From Symbiodinium natans (Eukaryota > Sar > Dinophyceae > Suessiales > Symbiodiniaceae): DNA of 64,000 bases. This document shows, piece by piece, positions 33,597 through 46,983 of the stretch (within the stretch, counting starts at the first letter, position 1; every line of letters starts with the position of its first letter). The DNA lies in NCBI GenBank assembly GCA_905221605.1, contig CAJNDS010002140.1, positions 101,001 through 165,000 of the forward strand, in the 5' to 3' direction. Under the pieces are notes generated by a model that worked only from the letters and a program-made list of their open reading frames with translations, was not told the origin of the DNA and ran no database searches. Made by a program: the position numbers and the translations under genes.

Positions 33597-36500
33597 GGGC
33601 AGCTGGCTCGCTGCCAAGGGGACTTTGCTGTGCCACTGCTGTGCCCAATGGAAAGGGAATCATTGCGACAATTTCCGAATCTCCGAAAACAGCATGCGTA
33701 GATATACGTAGTACGGCTAGAATCCCGCTCTTGTTCTGGATGTTCCCTTTGCCGCCCTGTGGTCGATCCAATGGACATGGTTGCACTTTCACACACGAAA
33801 CGAACACTGGCCAGAGTCACACTAGCAGGCAGAACTTCAGCGAGCGCGGGCAGGGGCGACACCACAGGGCACGCGGGTTGTAACACGCTTGTAGATCACT
33901 TTCATTGGTCAGTATGAGCTTGGCTTTGCTTTCTTCGATGGCAGTTTCACCCATGCTTTCCTGCAGGTTCTCTCCTTTACAGAGTCTGCCACAGGCTGTT
34001 TCCTTCTGGTGCAGCTCTCGGGGACGATGGCATGGTCTAGCACAGGCACTCAATCTCAACGTGCGAGGTTCAGCTCCTCCTGGCTGGAGTGGTCGGAGAC
34101 TCAGAGACTAACCGCAGTAGGCTGTTCAACTGAAGGTCGTTCTCTGAAGGGGAAACGAGGGGGCAACATACTGCATTCCAAGGTGTTGCGGCGCTTCTTC
34201 TTGTTTGCCTGGGGCTCAAAAGGTGCTTGGACCAGTGGCAGTCTCGTGTCCGGCTGTCGACGGCTGTAGGTCGACACTGGCAAGCTTCTGAGCCGCGTGC
34301 CCCTCGCCTTTACACTTGGGCCTCTTCCTCTAACCCCAATTGCCTACAGTTATATGGGTTATTCCTATTTATTGAAGGGGGAATTGCTACAAAACTGCAG
34401 GTAGTTGGGTTACATGGTTTTCTTGAACAATCATCCGGAACTCTGCTGCGGCCTCCTTGGTCCCCCTAGGATTGTTTTCAAGTTCTTCGTGCAGGATTTC
34501 CCGCAGCAGCTCCGTGCTTGAACCTTCCTTTGCTGAGCCTTGGGGGGGGACAAGTGCAAGCGGCGCAAGCCCCATGCTGGCTGAGGATGTGCATTGCAGC
34601 CTACTTGTATGCTTGGTCGAGTCCTCGGTAACTTTTTGGTGCAGGCCGCCCCAGAATCCCTAGACAATTCGATGCTGCATAAGATGAAGTCGAGATTTTC
34701 CTGCTGAGGTACGCTGAAAACGGACTTCGCTGTCAAATGTGCCTGTTCCATCCGAGTCACTGCCTGGGCCTGAGTGCGGACAGACTACCATGAGCTGCCC
34801 TCCTTGTCGACGACTGGTAGTCAATGACGTTTTAGGGCTTAGGGCTGGAGTCGGGAGAGGAGGGGGGAGGCTCTGGGAGTTTGCTGCGGACATAGATTGC
34901 TTAAGTGGGAAAACGTGGCAACCTGAATTTTGGATGACCCCAGAATCGCAGGCGCCTTGAGTTTCGTGCCTCGCAAGGCGACGATCAGCACCCGCTGCAC
35001 TCCACCAACATGCTGGCTCTTTCCTCATGTGGTGCACACTGGGTGCACTTTGGAGCGAGCGGGCCACCGAGGGAAAGCCCTTGACTCATGTCCTTGAGCA
35101 GGTGTGCCTCTTCACTCTGCTGAGTGCTGTCGCCAATCAGTTCCTGCTACAAGCCAGGTTGAAACCAGGCCAGGCCTAATCAGAAAAAGGACTAATGACT
35201 AATCCTGACTTCCAGATCCGCCACGTGAATGGAGGTAGGAGCGCTCTGGGAGGCTACGACAGTGAGGACGAGTGTGTGCTGTGCTTCTTTCGTTTCGTGA
35301 TGGTCTCGGTGAGCGCGGGTGCCTCAAGGGCTCTAAGGGCTCAAGGCTCTGATGGCTCTGAGCCCAAGATCTCATGTTCATGGGTTCGCGAAGTTCGCGG
35401 GTGTTGGCGGATTCCTACCAAGATCCTGCCATTCTCCACGGCGATGTGCATGCTGTCAGCACTACTGCTGCATCTGCCAGCAGCTGAGTGGCTACGTGTG
35501 AGGACCTGGCACTGGGATTGCAGTAGTTTGATCCAGTTTTTTGCCAGTGACAGGAGGTTCGCTTCTGCTCAGGAAGTCTGTGCTGGTCTACTTCATGATC
35601 GGTGTGCCAACAGTTCTTGGCTGCTCGTTGGCATTCAAAAAACCCAATGCAGAAGTACTGGCATTGACTTCTCTAGCCCTGAGCACCAAACTCAAGGCTG
35701 GGGTGCGATAACTTGTGTGCCGGCCTGGGCATTCTTTCTCCTTTGGGCTCGGGTTTAGGGTGGTCCTGGTTTATCCATGGCATCGGAGTCAGGTCCCGTT
35801 GTTCGTTTGCTGCGATGACGAGCTGTGATTGTACATATTTTGTACATACGGCACGTTCCTTCGCCCGAGATGACGGCCACACACCAAGACGATGCGCAGG
35901 CCCGAGTAGATAGGGGAGACGAGGGGTGAGGGCACCACACGGCTGATGGCAGAGAACCTCACCGTGGTCGTGTTGGAAGCGGAAAAATCTGGACCTGCCA
36001 TCCGGTATACGTTCCCGACCCCGACGCAGCGTATCACCCACATGAAGCGGCATCAGTGCACACCCGGAGCCATATTCAACTAGCTCTGGCGCACTCATCG
36101 GACGCTCAAGCATTCTTGCTTCTCTCTGTTATATACGTAGCCTTGTGAAATCGTAGCCTGGCCCACAGTTCAGTGGATCACTAAGAAAAAGTCCATGCCA
36201 TAAGAAGCGGCATTTGTGTGCTGTTCAGCAATGGCGAGGGATGTCGGCTCATCCAGTGCTGTTTCCGCAAGGCCACATCTGGGCAGGTTGAGTTTGGTGT
36301 ATCGTGGGAAGGAATCGGCAGTAGTTCAGATTCAGCAGTTTTGCTGCTTGATGTCGGGTTGCAATGTGTGCACGCTGTTCCCTTCCCACAGCAAAGATAC
36401 CTCAGGCTGCTCACAGTGCGTCTGCTCAGAAGAACATGCAGAGCTCCAGACCGTTGAGGCCATAAGCAATCGGTGCATCGCACGCTGACATGCTGCCTCG

Positions 36501-37059
36501 CGTTGTTCTGTGTGCATGTCCAGGGCCTGGACAGTCTGGAAGTTGCTGTTGCTGCGGTCCCAGGCGGGCGTCTAGGTCTCGACTGTTTGCAATAAAATCT
36601 GCCCCTGCGCTTGTGGCTCAGGAGTAAGCAACGAGGACATGCCTAAACTGGTGGAACAGCAGCCGGTCCAAGCGGACGAGCCCCAAGGTGTTTGCCATGA
36701 GGCACGCTTTCTTAGGCCCCCGAACCACAACGTGGCACAGCTTTTCTGAGAGCATAGCAGGGCGCGCAGATTCGCGGGTCAACGGAGTCCCACAAGGATC
36801 GGGATGACTCGGTGACGGGGGTGTCTGAGGTGTTCCACTACCATGTGTTCGGGACTAATTAACCTTCGTGGTCAACAATCCGAGACTACGCGAGGATCGA
36901 GAGTCGGCGACCGACTTCCACAAGGATCTGGACAACTGGGTGTCAGAGGTCTCTGAGGTGTTCCACTACCGGGTGTTCATTATAGACTCTTTGCTCAGTT
37001 CTGGCCGAAGAGGACGTGGAAGGTTGGGTGTTGACGTCAATTGAAACATTGGCGATAGA
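33597..37059. other. Mostly unassigned; one possible duplicated exon
   Basis: A segment at 35550-35700 encodes a helix-like stretch (RKSVLVYFMIGVPTVLGCSL). A segment at 36218-36420 (SSSDSAVLLLDVGLQCVHAV) faintly recalls the Sec23/Sec24 beta-sandwich but is too weak to name. The repeat pair at 36790-36980 is listed separately. Confidence 0.25.
36790..36980 (+). repeat. Pair of 61-63-bp repeats encoding the same peptide (duplicated exon?)
   Basis: Copies 36790-36850 and 36918-36980 share CACAAGGATC and TCTGAGGTGTTCCACTAC. Both can be read as HKDxDxxVxxVSEVFHYxVF. Differences include GAT/GAC third-position changes. They are 128 bp apart, so they are not in one continuous frame. Confidence 0.5.
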
Positions 37060-40000
37060 TTGGAGATAGCTGGCTTCAGTTCAGGAACTCGCCGGGCAAT
37101 TGCTCTACAGCGTCCTGGGCCCTCTGTCAACTCCTATACTGCTATTGCTGTATGGTGGCAGAACTGGTCTCATGAACAGAGGCTTCTGGATTTTCAGCCT
37201 CACGGCAGCATGTCGCTGCAATGTAGAGCTCGAGTCGTCATTCGTGTGCGGGGTTGGGCAAAGCTAAGGGCTGGACAGATCCGCTTTCTTCCAGTTTCTC
37301 ACATGGGCTTTTCTGTTTGCTTCTGTCGTTTGCATGTACTTCTTCGACGACCTGAATGAAGTCACACTCATTGAAAAGAAGCTGACTGTGATTGGTCTCC
37401 TGATGCGGACGCTGACCTGGAACCACTGTTCTCGAGCACAACTTCATGACATTCGGTAGACAACTTTGGCCTTACTGCATGTGCATCCTAGCATGAGCCT
37501 GCTTGTCTAAGGAATCTCCCCGTGGCAACAAAGTATGCATACACATCCACTCCGACCTGGAACCAGCTGAACACTGCAGAAGTAGATTTGAAATACAGGT
37601 TGTGGCTCGGATCCAGATGGAAGTTTGCGGGCAGTGGCATGTGCAAACCGCTTCAACCCTTCTTTCACCGAGCAAGTACATGTGCAGACTCCTTCGCGGC
37701 TGCAGGGTAGTTTTCTGATGTTGCCCCCCAAGGTATATGAACTTGCTCACTGGCTGGCTTACCATCCCGGCAGAAAACTTCGATCTGCAAGCAGAGGTCG
37801 CTTTTGCTGCTTGGCTGGTTTGGTTATTAGTTCTGTTTGGTTTAGCATGGCTTAGCTGTTCGGCGTAGCTGGTCCTGGAGAGGGGGGTTGCCTGCATCCT
37901 GACACGCCTGCATACGCCTGCCATACAAGACTCAGGTAACTGTTGTTGGGTCACGCCAACGGAGAAGCCCCGGGGCATTGTGATGATGCTTGTTTTGCTT
38001 TTTGTTTCGACTGCTTTTTGCCAGCACCACGCCTCAGATCTCACTTGCCCACTGAGGCCGGACACTCCTGAAGTTCTTGCCGTGGCCACGTTCTGAACAT
38101 GAGCTCTTTGTGATGCGCGAGCGCGTTGACATTACCAGCAAAACGATGTTCTACGTCCGAGCCCCTGCGCGAAGTTGCAACACGTCACGCCGCATTTCGC
38201 CGGCCGACATGCCTTCTGCAAAGCTGGAGCTGCAAGGCTCCCACTGGGCGAATCCTCCGTGAGAGCAGCAGATTCCGAAAGGCTGAGAAGCAACAAATCT
38301 TGTGCCACAGCTGCATGAGAACAGTGCCGATACCAGCTTGATCCGGGCGGACAAGCTTGTCGTGTGTTTGCGTGAGGCTGTTTGATGACACGGAAGAATA
38401 TGAAGAATCAAGCCCCGCAAAGTCCAGGCAAGTTGTGCAACTCGCTAGCAAAGCAGTACTCGTACAGTAGCTCGCCAAAGTCTGCTGAAACAATTGAAGG
38501 GCTTCGAAGCATTTCCTGAGGACAGATCTGGGGCAGATCAGCGGCTGTGTCTGCAGCTTTAGCATGTTAATTTTAGTACAAGTCGAGTGACACTGCCACA
38601 CCTGCTTCTTGCAGACCAAAAAAGCCTCAATGTCATCAGGGGCTGGCTTGGTGAATGCAGAGCTCTGCGCTCAGTCCCAGTGGGTGCTTCTCCGAACAAT
38701 TGAGATACACCCCGGGAGACGGCTGCATGTAGGAGTTTAAGAAGTTATACTGCGGCCTATTAACAATCAATTCAGAGATTTGCTTTGAGAAGTTCACACA
38801 AATCTTGAGGATAACGTGAACTCGAAATGTCGAAGCTTGAAACAAGTTGACCTGGCTGTGGCGGACCTGTGCGTGCGGTTGCCAAAATTCACCCTCCAGC
38901 TTTTCGTAGTCTGCCTGAGTTCCTCTCTGACAATGTGCGCCCGACAACTAGTATTGCTGGCTTGTGGTTCATCGTAGCAGATATGGGATGCTCAGCGCAG
39001 GTTCGGCAGAGCCATACGTGAGTGTGTACGGGCATGGCATGTTTCGCACCTCACGGACCCCGAGGTCCGGCAGGCAGCTGCCCCCCGATGACACCATACC
39101 ACAACCAGGCCTCATTGATCAGAACAAGGACCTGCTAACACTATGAAAGAAGGTACGTGTAGGGTTTAGGGGTCTACGGGCTTTGGGTGTAGGGTATGGC
39201 AATGGCACATTCTTATCACAAAAAGCAGCGGGACCCGCTCAGTAGTCTGCAAACTGGTGCATGCTGGCAGGACTACGATCTTGACATCTTCCGGGCAGCA
39301 TCCGCAGGGCAGGCGGTGCCAATTCAAGATCTGTCGTGGACTCATTTGTTTGAAAGGGCGCATCTCTTGCTTCAAATTTTGCTGTTTGGACCTGCAGCTT
39401 GACGCCAGCAACGATCCGGTTTGTGGAAGGAAGGAAGCTGAGCGGTTGTGGTGGCCCTGTGGTGTGCAGTTCGCGAACTCAGGTTTCTCTACATGCTCCG
39501 TGGTGTCATGCGGAGCGAGCGGGCGATGTTCCCTAAGCTCGTCCGGCCGCTTCTTGGCGATCTCTGGCAATCAAGAGACTATGCATATGCAAGCTGCTAG
39601 CGGCTTCAGAGCTCAGGCTGTTTCTCTTCACCGTTGCCCTTGTGCTTCTCCCCTCTTTCGTGCGTGGCCTGAAGACTGGGGGCAACGGATGGAGCGGCAT
39701 GTTCGGCACAGGTGCGGCATGGCACCTCTGAGGGAACATGCGCTGATGTTCGTTCTGGTGCAGGTGTAGGAGCTCAGATTGCGATCATTGGCATGTTCCC
39801 TTCGGCCTTTGGATGCTGCTGGGCGACAAAAGGGGCGTGTTGTCATTGTCGAATTCAGATTCTGAGAGACCTCGGCCTCGGTGTAGACACGGGGCCACCA
39901 GCCTTTAAAAGTGAGTCAAAAGAAGCCTGAAGCGAGGAGAGACCCGAGGCGCAACAAAACAGTCCCCAGCAATGTGCCTGACACGGAAACACACCAGTCC

Positions 40001-41136
40001 CCAAAAACGAAAGCAAACACAATGACCACTGAAGGGATCGATCGAATGTAAGTAGGCTCGACGTCGCTCGACCGTCGAGTTGGGCTTGTTTGGTCCAGGC
40101 TTTCTGTCGTCCAGCATCTTCATGGTCACAGGTGCCATTGATGTTTGGAGGCCAGCACTAGCACTGGCTACAAGCGCACTGATCCTGGCAGTATCTGGCA
40201 GTGGCATTTCAAACACCTATCATTCCTTCCAGGAGGCGTGCCCTGATGCGGAGCTGCGCTGCTATGCTGTCCGTGCAGCGAGAGTTCCGACGCCACTGCC
40301 CTGCAGAGGTCGAATCCTCAAAGCAACTGGACACAGTTGACAAGAGATGTAGATGCTGTTTGAAGGCTAAGTAAGCTGACAGGTGGACATGCTTCCGATT
40401 CTCGATCTGAGTGTTGCATGGCAGCACCTGCAGCCTGTGAAGTTAGGGGTAGACACACACGAGGGGGTCTTAATCAGGGTCGCCCATAGTATAGGCACCT
40501 TTATTAGGAGCGGCCCGAAGGAGCCTAATTTAACTTAGAGCCCCCACGTGTTCCTTCCACTCGGCCTGTTGGCCGAGGATGTGAAGACCATTGTGGCCTG
40601 GCGCAAACTTCGGCAGCTGTGCAATGAGTGGGGCAAATTCTTTCATGTCCGCATTCGTGCCTTCACCGATCCTGGTCGGACTTGGCAAGAATTTCCAGTT
40701 CTAGTTTGAATATGTTTGTAACACGTATACCGTATACCTTCCAACCTGTAACGTGTGTGTGTGTACGTGCACAATTCGCAGAAATTCACTGTGAGCTCTA
40801 TCAGGCACAGTTCTTATTGCTCATGCTTTTCGTCGTTGGAGATCTGATAGCTGGAATGCTGCTCTACCCCGCTTCTCGGCACTCTTGATTGGCAATTTCT
40901 TCGGTTCGCCGGAACTGCAGCACAAGACACCGGCGCCAACCTGTCAGAGCCGGGCTCTACTGCAGGACTACACCGATCTGAGCGGGGTTAGCGTGACCTC
41001 ATTGGCAGTGTCTGGTGCTATCTGCGCTCTTCTCATGACTGGCATTGTCTCCATGGTCTTCTTGGGCAATGAGGCCTGCCGTAGCATGGAAACAGACAAA
41101 CGCGACTCAACTGTTTCCGCTTCCCTGCAGAGGTGA
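37060..41136 (+). other. Scattered membrane-helix exons, possible multi-pass membrane protein(s)
   Basis: Hydrophobic + strand segments recur: 37087-37200 (QLLYSVLGPLSTPILLLLYG), 37291-37378 (FLTWAFLFASVVCMYFFDDL), 39629-39710 (FTVALVLLPSFVRGL), 39770-39830 (GAQIAIIGMFPSAFGCCWA), 40083-40230 (ALALATSALILAVSGSGISN), 40800-40865 (QFLLLMLFVVGDLIAGMLLY) and 40965-41135 (GAICALLMTGIVSMVFLGNE). The last one, with its following Met-Glu-Thr stretch, vaguely recalls the first helix of ERGIC/Erv41-46 cargo receptors. A hydrophilic frame ending at TGA 39143-39145 (PPDDTIPQPGLIDQNKDLL) may be a terminal exon. One long gene or several could be present; I could not join them. Confidence 0.3.
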
Positions 41137-43770
41137 ATGCTGCATTCGCCCCATGGCAGCAGCAGCAGCAGGCAGTGGCTAAAAAAAAGCTCTAAGGCTC
41201 TAAGGCTGGAAAGACCAGAGAGTAGGCATGGCGGATTTGCGGCCGATGTGCACCGGAACAAGGATCGCCATGTGTATCTGCTTTATCGACAGCGGAGCCT
41301 GATGCTTGCGAGACGCTTCGGTGATGATTCGCTCAGGATGCCGGGCTCAAGATGTTTGGAATGTCTTGCAACCGAGTGCGTTGTTCACTGGTTGCTGCCT
41401 GCGGGATGCTGAGGAAATGCGAGAGTCTGCGGAATGAAGCAGCGACGATGGCCGAGTGCTCCGAGGTCATTGCCGCCGTTTGCGACTTTGCCCGCTTGAA
41501 ATTATGTAATTGAAAACGCTGGCGCGCGCATGCGCGCGCCGCCTCGGCCGCCGGGCCGGGCTGTTAACGTGCGCATCCCACACAGGAAAGCCAAGTCCTA
41601 TGTCAGCTTGAAAAAGGGGGGTTCCCAGAGGGGGTCCCAAGAAGGGGGGTTCCCAGAAGGGGTCCCGGAAAGAGGGGGGATGGAGACCAGATCCTGGGTC
41701 TGCTTGTAGGCGCCTCTCGACAGCCTGTAGGTGAACTAGGCAGCGAGGCTGAATGCCCACATAAATGGGCATTCATTTCAAGATTGGTAATGTCGGGGAA
41801 ATCTACGTCTGAGGCGAGGAGCTGGACTTCGAAGGCAAGGTGAAGCCTCTCACCCTCTTTGGCCTGCGCCTGGGGTGGTCACTGTCCCTGGGCGCATTCG
41901 AGTGCTCCTGTTGTCGAAAGCCCTGGACTGATGGCTGCGGCATGTGCAGAAACTGTTTGTAAGTTTGCAGGCTCTCCGCCCTGAACTTCATTCCTTTGGG
42001 CGTCGGGACATCTGGCTGCATGGGTGCATAGTGCGTGGCCAGGCCAAGGCAAAAGGCTTCAGTCCAAAAGCCCAAGGACCACGGTCTTCAGCTTTTGCAG
42101 CTCTGAAGAGACAGTGGCTCAGACAGCACCCAACTAAGCTCAATACAACAACGCCAAAGTAACGCCAACTCAGGAGAGTCAGCTATCCTTGAAGTGGTTC
42201 GCTCTCTTGCTTGTCTTGTGGCTCCTCTCTTGCTTGCTGATTTTGCCTGTTTCTAAGAAAGCGAGATGCCAAATCTGATCTGGTGAGCTTGGCTTGATTT
42301 GCGTACGATTGTGCACGTTTGCCATTCTCACCTTTTCTGCGTCTCGAGTGCCCACTTCGTGTATAGCTTCGGCACGGTGAGACGGAACCCGGCAATACCA
42401 ATTCGTGCTTGACCAGCGATAATGCCCATGAAAGCCTTCAGGCTTTTCCGACCAAAGATAGTTGGAGCTGGCCGAAGATGCTTGAAAACAGCGAGCGTCA
42501 CGGCAGACTCTTGGAGCGAAGTGCCGCAAGGCCTGTGAAAAATGGGGGGGGGGGGGGAAATCGTGCCGCGAGCGCATTGGCGAGAAGTTCCTTTCCAGAA
42601 AGTCAGGTCTTGACATGGCCATAATTGCAGCTCAAGACAACCCAATGTGGATTTGCTGCCGAAGTTCTGTGCTGGCTGCCGCAGCATTGCCCCTCAAAAG
42701 TTGCGAACTGCAGGGAATGACCATCCTCCTGAAATTCTGCTGGGGTGACGATGCCCGAGCCCTACACAGACCCTGGTCAGGGCATCTTGAAATATCTTGA
42801 CTTGGACTTCAACAGGCCACATCCCACAAACAGCGTCCGCCAGTCCTCCATTTCACCTGAAGTCGAAGGAGCAATGCCCTCGCACTCGTCAGGTGCGCCG
42901 TGTCAGAGTGCCTGAGCTCACCATGGACCAGGCTGCGCAGCTATGAATTTTGACAGGTTGAGCTCGAGGGTGTTCCCCTGATGTTGTAGTTCGAGCAGAG
43001 CGAAGCTCATCGCTCCACTTCAGCACAGATTGAACCCAGCCAGAAGGCCCGATCGCTCCCATCGCATACGTGACGAGGTAGTGCAAGTGTAACAGTGTAA
43101 CATGCAAGACACCAAAGACCACATTGACATGACCGTAGCCAACATGACGAACAACTACAGCCCCCACTTCCTTCGCAGGTCAAAGCGGCTTGTTTGTGGG
43201 GCTCTTATGGAGACGTCCCCACCTGTTTAACATTCGTGCCTCCTACACCCGCCTGCTACACCGTGACAGAATCTGAGGCGAATCTTTGCTGAACGTTTGG
43301 CGCCCGAGGATGAGGACCTCTGACGAAGATCGCCATGAATAGCACACGCTGAGGACTTCATATCTTCGTTGCATTGCGGGAGGATCGAGTCCAGATAGAG
43401 TTCATCTTCGAGGGCTCCAGCAGACTTCTCACCAGTGCGACCTTCCCAGAGCTTGTTGGACCCCCAGTGGCAACTCGGTAAAGGCACAAATACATGAAGG
43501 TTTGCGAAGGCTTTGTGTCAGTTGCTTCACGTCTGAGGTGGTGAACTATGGACAGATGCAGGCTGAACTTGACAAGGCCATGGGCTTTTGTCGGGCTTGC
43601 TGAGACTAGCAAGGCCCACTCAGCACAGTCCATGGTGCAGGTAGCTCGATCACTCCGGCTGTATGTGATTGAGAAAGCACAGGCCTGAGACTAAAAAAGG
43701 GTGCGACTGCACAGAGAATGCAATAATGTCAACCTGAAGAAAAGCCCAACCATGCGGAACTGCAAAGCCA
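41137..43770. other. Unassigned region with G-rich repeats
   Basis: Around 41615-41680 the unit GGGGGGTTCCCAGAAGGGGTCCC recurs about three times in degenerate form. A G-run lies at 42545-42557. A + strand segment at 41826-41970 encodes LDFEGKVKPLTLFGLRLGWS and then a Cys-rich end, with TAA at 41960; it may be an exon. Another at 43495-43600 reads CFTSEVVNYGQMQAELDKAM. Neither is recognised. Confidence 0.3.
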
Positions 43771-43905
43771 TTGTCGACCCACTCCATCCCTGCTTCACCC
43801 ACTCCCCCCACAGTGGCACCACCGCCGCCGCCGCCACCGCCACTGCCACCCCCACCACCACCATCACAACCCCCGACGACGACGACGACCACGACCACGA
43901 CCACT

Positions 43906-43940
<35 letters not shown>

Positions 43941-44037
43941 GACGACGACGACGACGACACCTCCAACATCACCAACATCACCAACAACACCACCGCCAAT
44001 AACAAAAACACCACCATCAACAGAAGCACCCCATTAA
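43771..44037 (+). CDS. Pro/polyThr-rich open frame (mucin-like tract), possible exon
   Basis: A + strand frame ending at TAA 44035-44037 runs through a proline tract, then 28 consecutive threonine codons at 43876-43959, then TSP/TPP repeats. The Thr codons use ACG, ACC, ACT and ACA. The opening codon is not a secure start, so this is more likely an exon of a secreted or wall protein. A simple-repeat origin without translation remains possible. Confidence 0.4.
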
Positions 44038-45286
44038 CAGCAACCGCAGCAACAGTAACAAGGTTTCAAGAGCACTGCTCGACTGTTTTGTCGGGCTTTC
44101 CTTTACAGGCTTGATTCTCTTGCCTGTCAGGAAACTCCACAGATCCAGCCCAAGATGGAGCCATTGGAGGAAGTGTTGTGCGCAGATCATGCGCAGAATG
44201 GTCCCGTGTTCGCTGCCCCGAAATGCGGCCAGTAATCTCCCCGCAATTTCAGGAGATCCCGAAGGAGCATGGGGATGACCTCAGCAACCTCCCGACGCAC
44301 GGCATTCATGCCAAGGTTGATGTGAAGGACGAGGTTCCCCTTTGACTCACAGGTGTTCTTTGTTGCCATGGGCTCATGTGCAGGAAGAGGCTTCATGGAG
44401 GCATTGCAACTGCTCCATGGGCTTCCCAAGCAACATGTTAGGTTCCTGAATGCCTGATGCTGAAACATCTTAGAATCTCGGGCAGGCAGATGAAAAGACG
44501 GTGCGGAAGGCAGCACGGCTCATGCTGAAACAGGCTGGGATGGTTCGTAGACTGCCGGGCTTGTTGCTGATCCATGGCCTGTTGTCTGCTTGCAGGTGCA
44601 GCGACAACGGGAAGCTGCTAGGACCCTGAGCCATCAAAATCGCTGGAAGTGATTCGCGGGGAAGCATGCTACCTCTAGGAGAGATGAAAAGAAAGCAGCG
44701 CGACTCTTAATGTGCTGCGACGATCGCAGCCAGCAACTGACGATTAGGGACATGAAGTCCCAGGCTGCCAAGTGGCGAAAAGCAAAGCACAAGGCGATGA
44801 AACGCATGGAAAAGGCCGTGCGGGGTTGGAGATGCTAGGCTGCCAGATGCCCACCATGCAACATGCCAGAGTGGAAAGCCTCCCAATTGCCAATTGCACA
44901 TACCGCCATATAGCAACAGGGCAGAAGAAAGACCCCTCAACACTTGATCCGGCCGACTGGACTGAAACGACCCCGCGCCAGCTGAGCACCCACCGTTCCT
45001 TTTATCTCGTGAATCTCTTGCAGCTTCGCAGTAAAAAGCTCGAGCCTTGAAACCCGTACGGCGTACAGCAGTGCATAGTTCTGCCTGGTTCTTCTTCACA
45101 CATCTATGCAAGTCCAAGCATTGTGAGGTCGCCCGGAAGCTGGCCCGAAGAGCAAAATCGGAAGAGCGGCGACAGAAGCATAAACGTCACAGGCACGACA
45201 AGCGTGACAAGGACAAGAAGCATAAACGGAAGACCAGTGACGCTTGGCCGCAAATACGTTGACAGAACTCTGCTTGCTCGTCTGCT

Positions 45287-45288
<2 letters not shown>

Positions 45289-45354
<66 letters not shown>
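45289..45354. repeat. (GA)n microsatellite
   Basis: An uninterrupted run of about 32 GA units. Confidence 0.95.
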
Positions 45355-45355
<1 letters not shown>

Positions 45356-46351
45356 AGTGTGTGCGAGGAAAGGCGTGTGCGATCTGAGCCAGAGGCTGCA
45401 GGGAGTTCGGGCACAAGGCTCGGCCTTTCATAGAACTACGTCACATGCAGCAGGAGCTTGGTGCAGCCGAGGACAGCAGTGAGGCAGGATCCGGGAAGCC
45501 CCCTCACACCCTATGCAACCAGAGTTTATGTACAAGTTGCTCTTGCACATTTGGAGTGTTCGGGGGGGAGGGGGGGAGGGTCTGCGGGGTCGCTCACGGC
45601 CCCTCGCATCGCTAAATCTGTGAACGCCTTCAGCCCAGGCCGACATTTGTCAGGGACAAGGCCTTCTCTTTTCAGATCCTCAAGACTTGCAGGCAAATAA
45701 ATCGCAACCCCCCCTGCGCCTCAAAAATTGGGAATACAGGATGTCCAACAAGCATATTGTAGGCCTGTCCACAAAGACCGGGATGCAAGTTTCTAGATAT
45801 CTTGCATGGCGAAAGACCAACTTGTCTCTTGTAAATACAAAAAGAGTTGTAAATTCTCTTTGAGGATAGGAGATTATGAAGCTGATGATGCTTCCGGTAG
45901 TGTGTACATGGAAACAAAGAGAGCACTGAGTGCGTGGTCGGAGGCCTGAGAGGTGGTCAGGCCGACGGCTCATCGACACTTTTAAGACCTAGTGTGTGCC
46001 AGATCTGCTCCTGACACTTGCGAAAAGAAGCTGTTGCACAGGACGTATAACTCAGTTAGAACTCGGAACCAATGTTTCCAATCGAACCGCGAACTTTCCT
46101 TGAAGAAGTGTTTTCCTATCCCTTTCTTCCTGAAAAAATCACAAATCCAAGGTACCCAGCACCTGCTCCCACAATACAGGCTTTTCGTGGGCAGGCAGCA
46201 TAAATCCTTCATAGAAATCTGTGCTGATCTCCCATGTTAGCTTGACACAGATCTTGCGGAAGAGGGGCAAAGCATTGTCCCCAGACTTGCGCACTGAAAC
46301 ACCTGCACCCGGGTGGCCCCATGCATGGGACTGGGTTAGGCAGTGCAGAGC

Positions 46352-46380
46352 GGGGGAGGGGGGGGGGGGGGGGGGGGGGG
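46352..46380. repeat. Poly(G) run with flanking G-rich sequence
   Basis: GGGGGAGGG followed by more than twenty consecutive Gs. Length may be unreliable in the assembly. Confidence 0.9.
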
Positions 46381-46600
46381 ACTGGTGACGATGAAGCAGC
46401 CACCGGACTCCCACCGTTGGCGCATGCCCGAGGTGAGCCGAAAAGCGGGATGCGTTGTTTCCTTTTGTTTCTGTCTTGTCGCTTTCTTTAGTTTTTTTTC
46501 TGTTGTGCTAACTTTTTGATAAAGCACCCCCCAACAGAACGACATATTCTCCAAAGTCAAGTATTAAAAGTTGCCCCTACATACTGTGTGGCAGCGAGAC

Positions 46601-46676
46601 AGAGAGAGAGAGAGAGAGACAATGCCTTCTCCTTCGGGAGGGGGCCAAGCGTGCAGAGAGAGACAGAGAGAGACAA
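46601..46676. repeat. Interrupted GA-rich simple repeat
   Basis: GACAGAGAGAGA tracts flank a 40-bp spacer. The boundary sequence AGAGACAATGC occurs twice. Confidence 0.8.
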
Positions 46677-46983
46677 TGCGATTATGCTTTAGTTTCGATT
46701 TACATACGTATTGCACGACATATTCGCCTTGCAGAACACATCCCCGTTCAATGACCACATGGTGAGGCTCAGCCCAACGAAAACGACACATACGGAAACA
46801 TGTGTATGTCTGCAATGTCCATGTGGAGCGCCTGCAGGCAAGATTCTACAAGAAGATGCGCAAGGAAAGAAAGAAGGCAGCCGTTCCGTGGATTCGCTCT
46901 GCGGGCTGTTGAGAAGTATCGCCCACTGACAGAAGGCTGCTAGGCGGCTGACGCGTGCAGCTCGAAAGGCGAATTCCTGCACA

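Larger units (their letters stand above)
44038..46983. other. Low-information region with microsatellites and a Lys/Arg-rich exon candidate
   Basis: A + strand segment at 44745-44830 (KSQAAKWRKAKHKAMKRMEK) and one at 45121-45262 (KRHRHDKRDKDKKHKRK) are strongly basic, like nuclear or splicing-factor tails. The latter ends just before a (GA)n tract. The minus strand at 44187-44330 (NAVRREVAEVIPMLLRDLLK) also looks helical, so coding strand is not decided there. Nothing can be named. Confidence 0.3.

Noticed and set aside
36218-36457. Sec23/Sec24 beta-sandwich identification
   Set aside because: Similarity limited to a few hydrophobic and Arg positions; no neighbouring Sec23/24 exons found.
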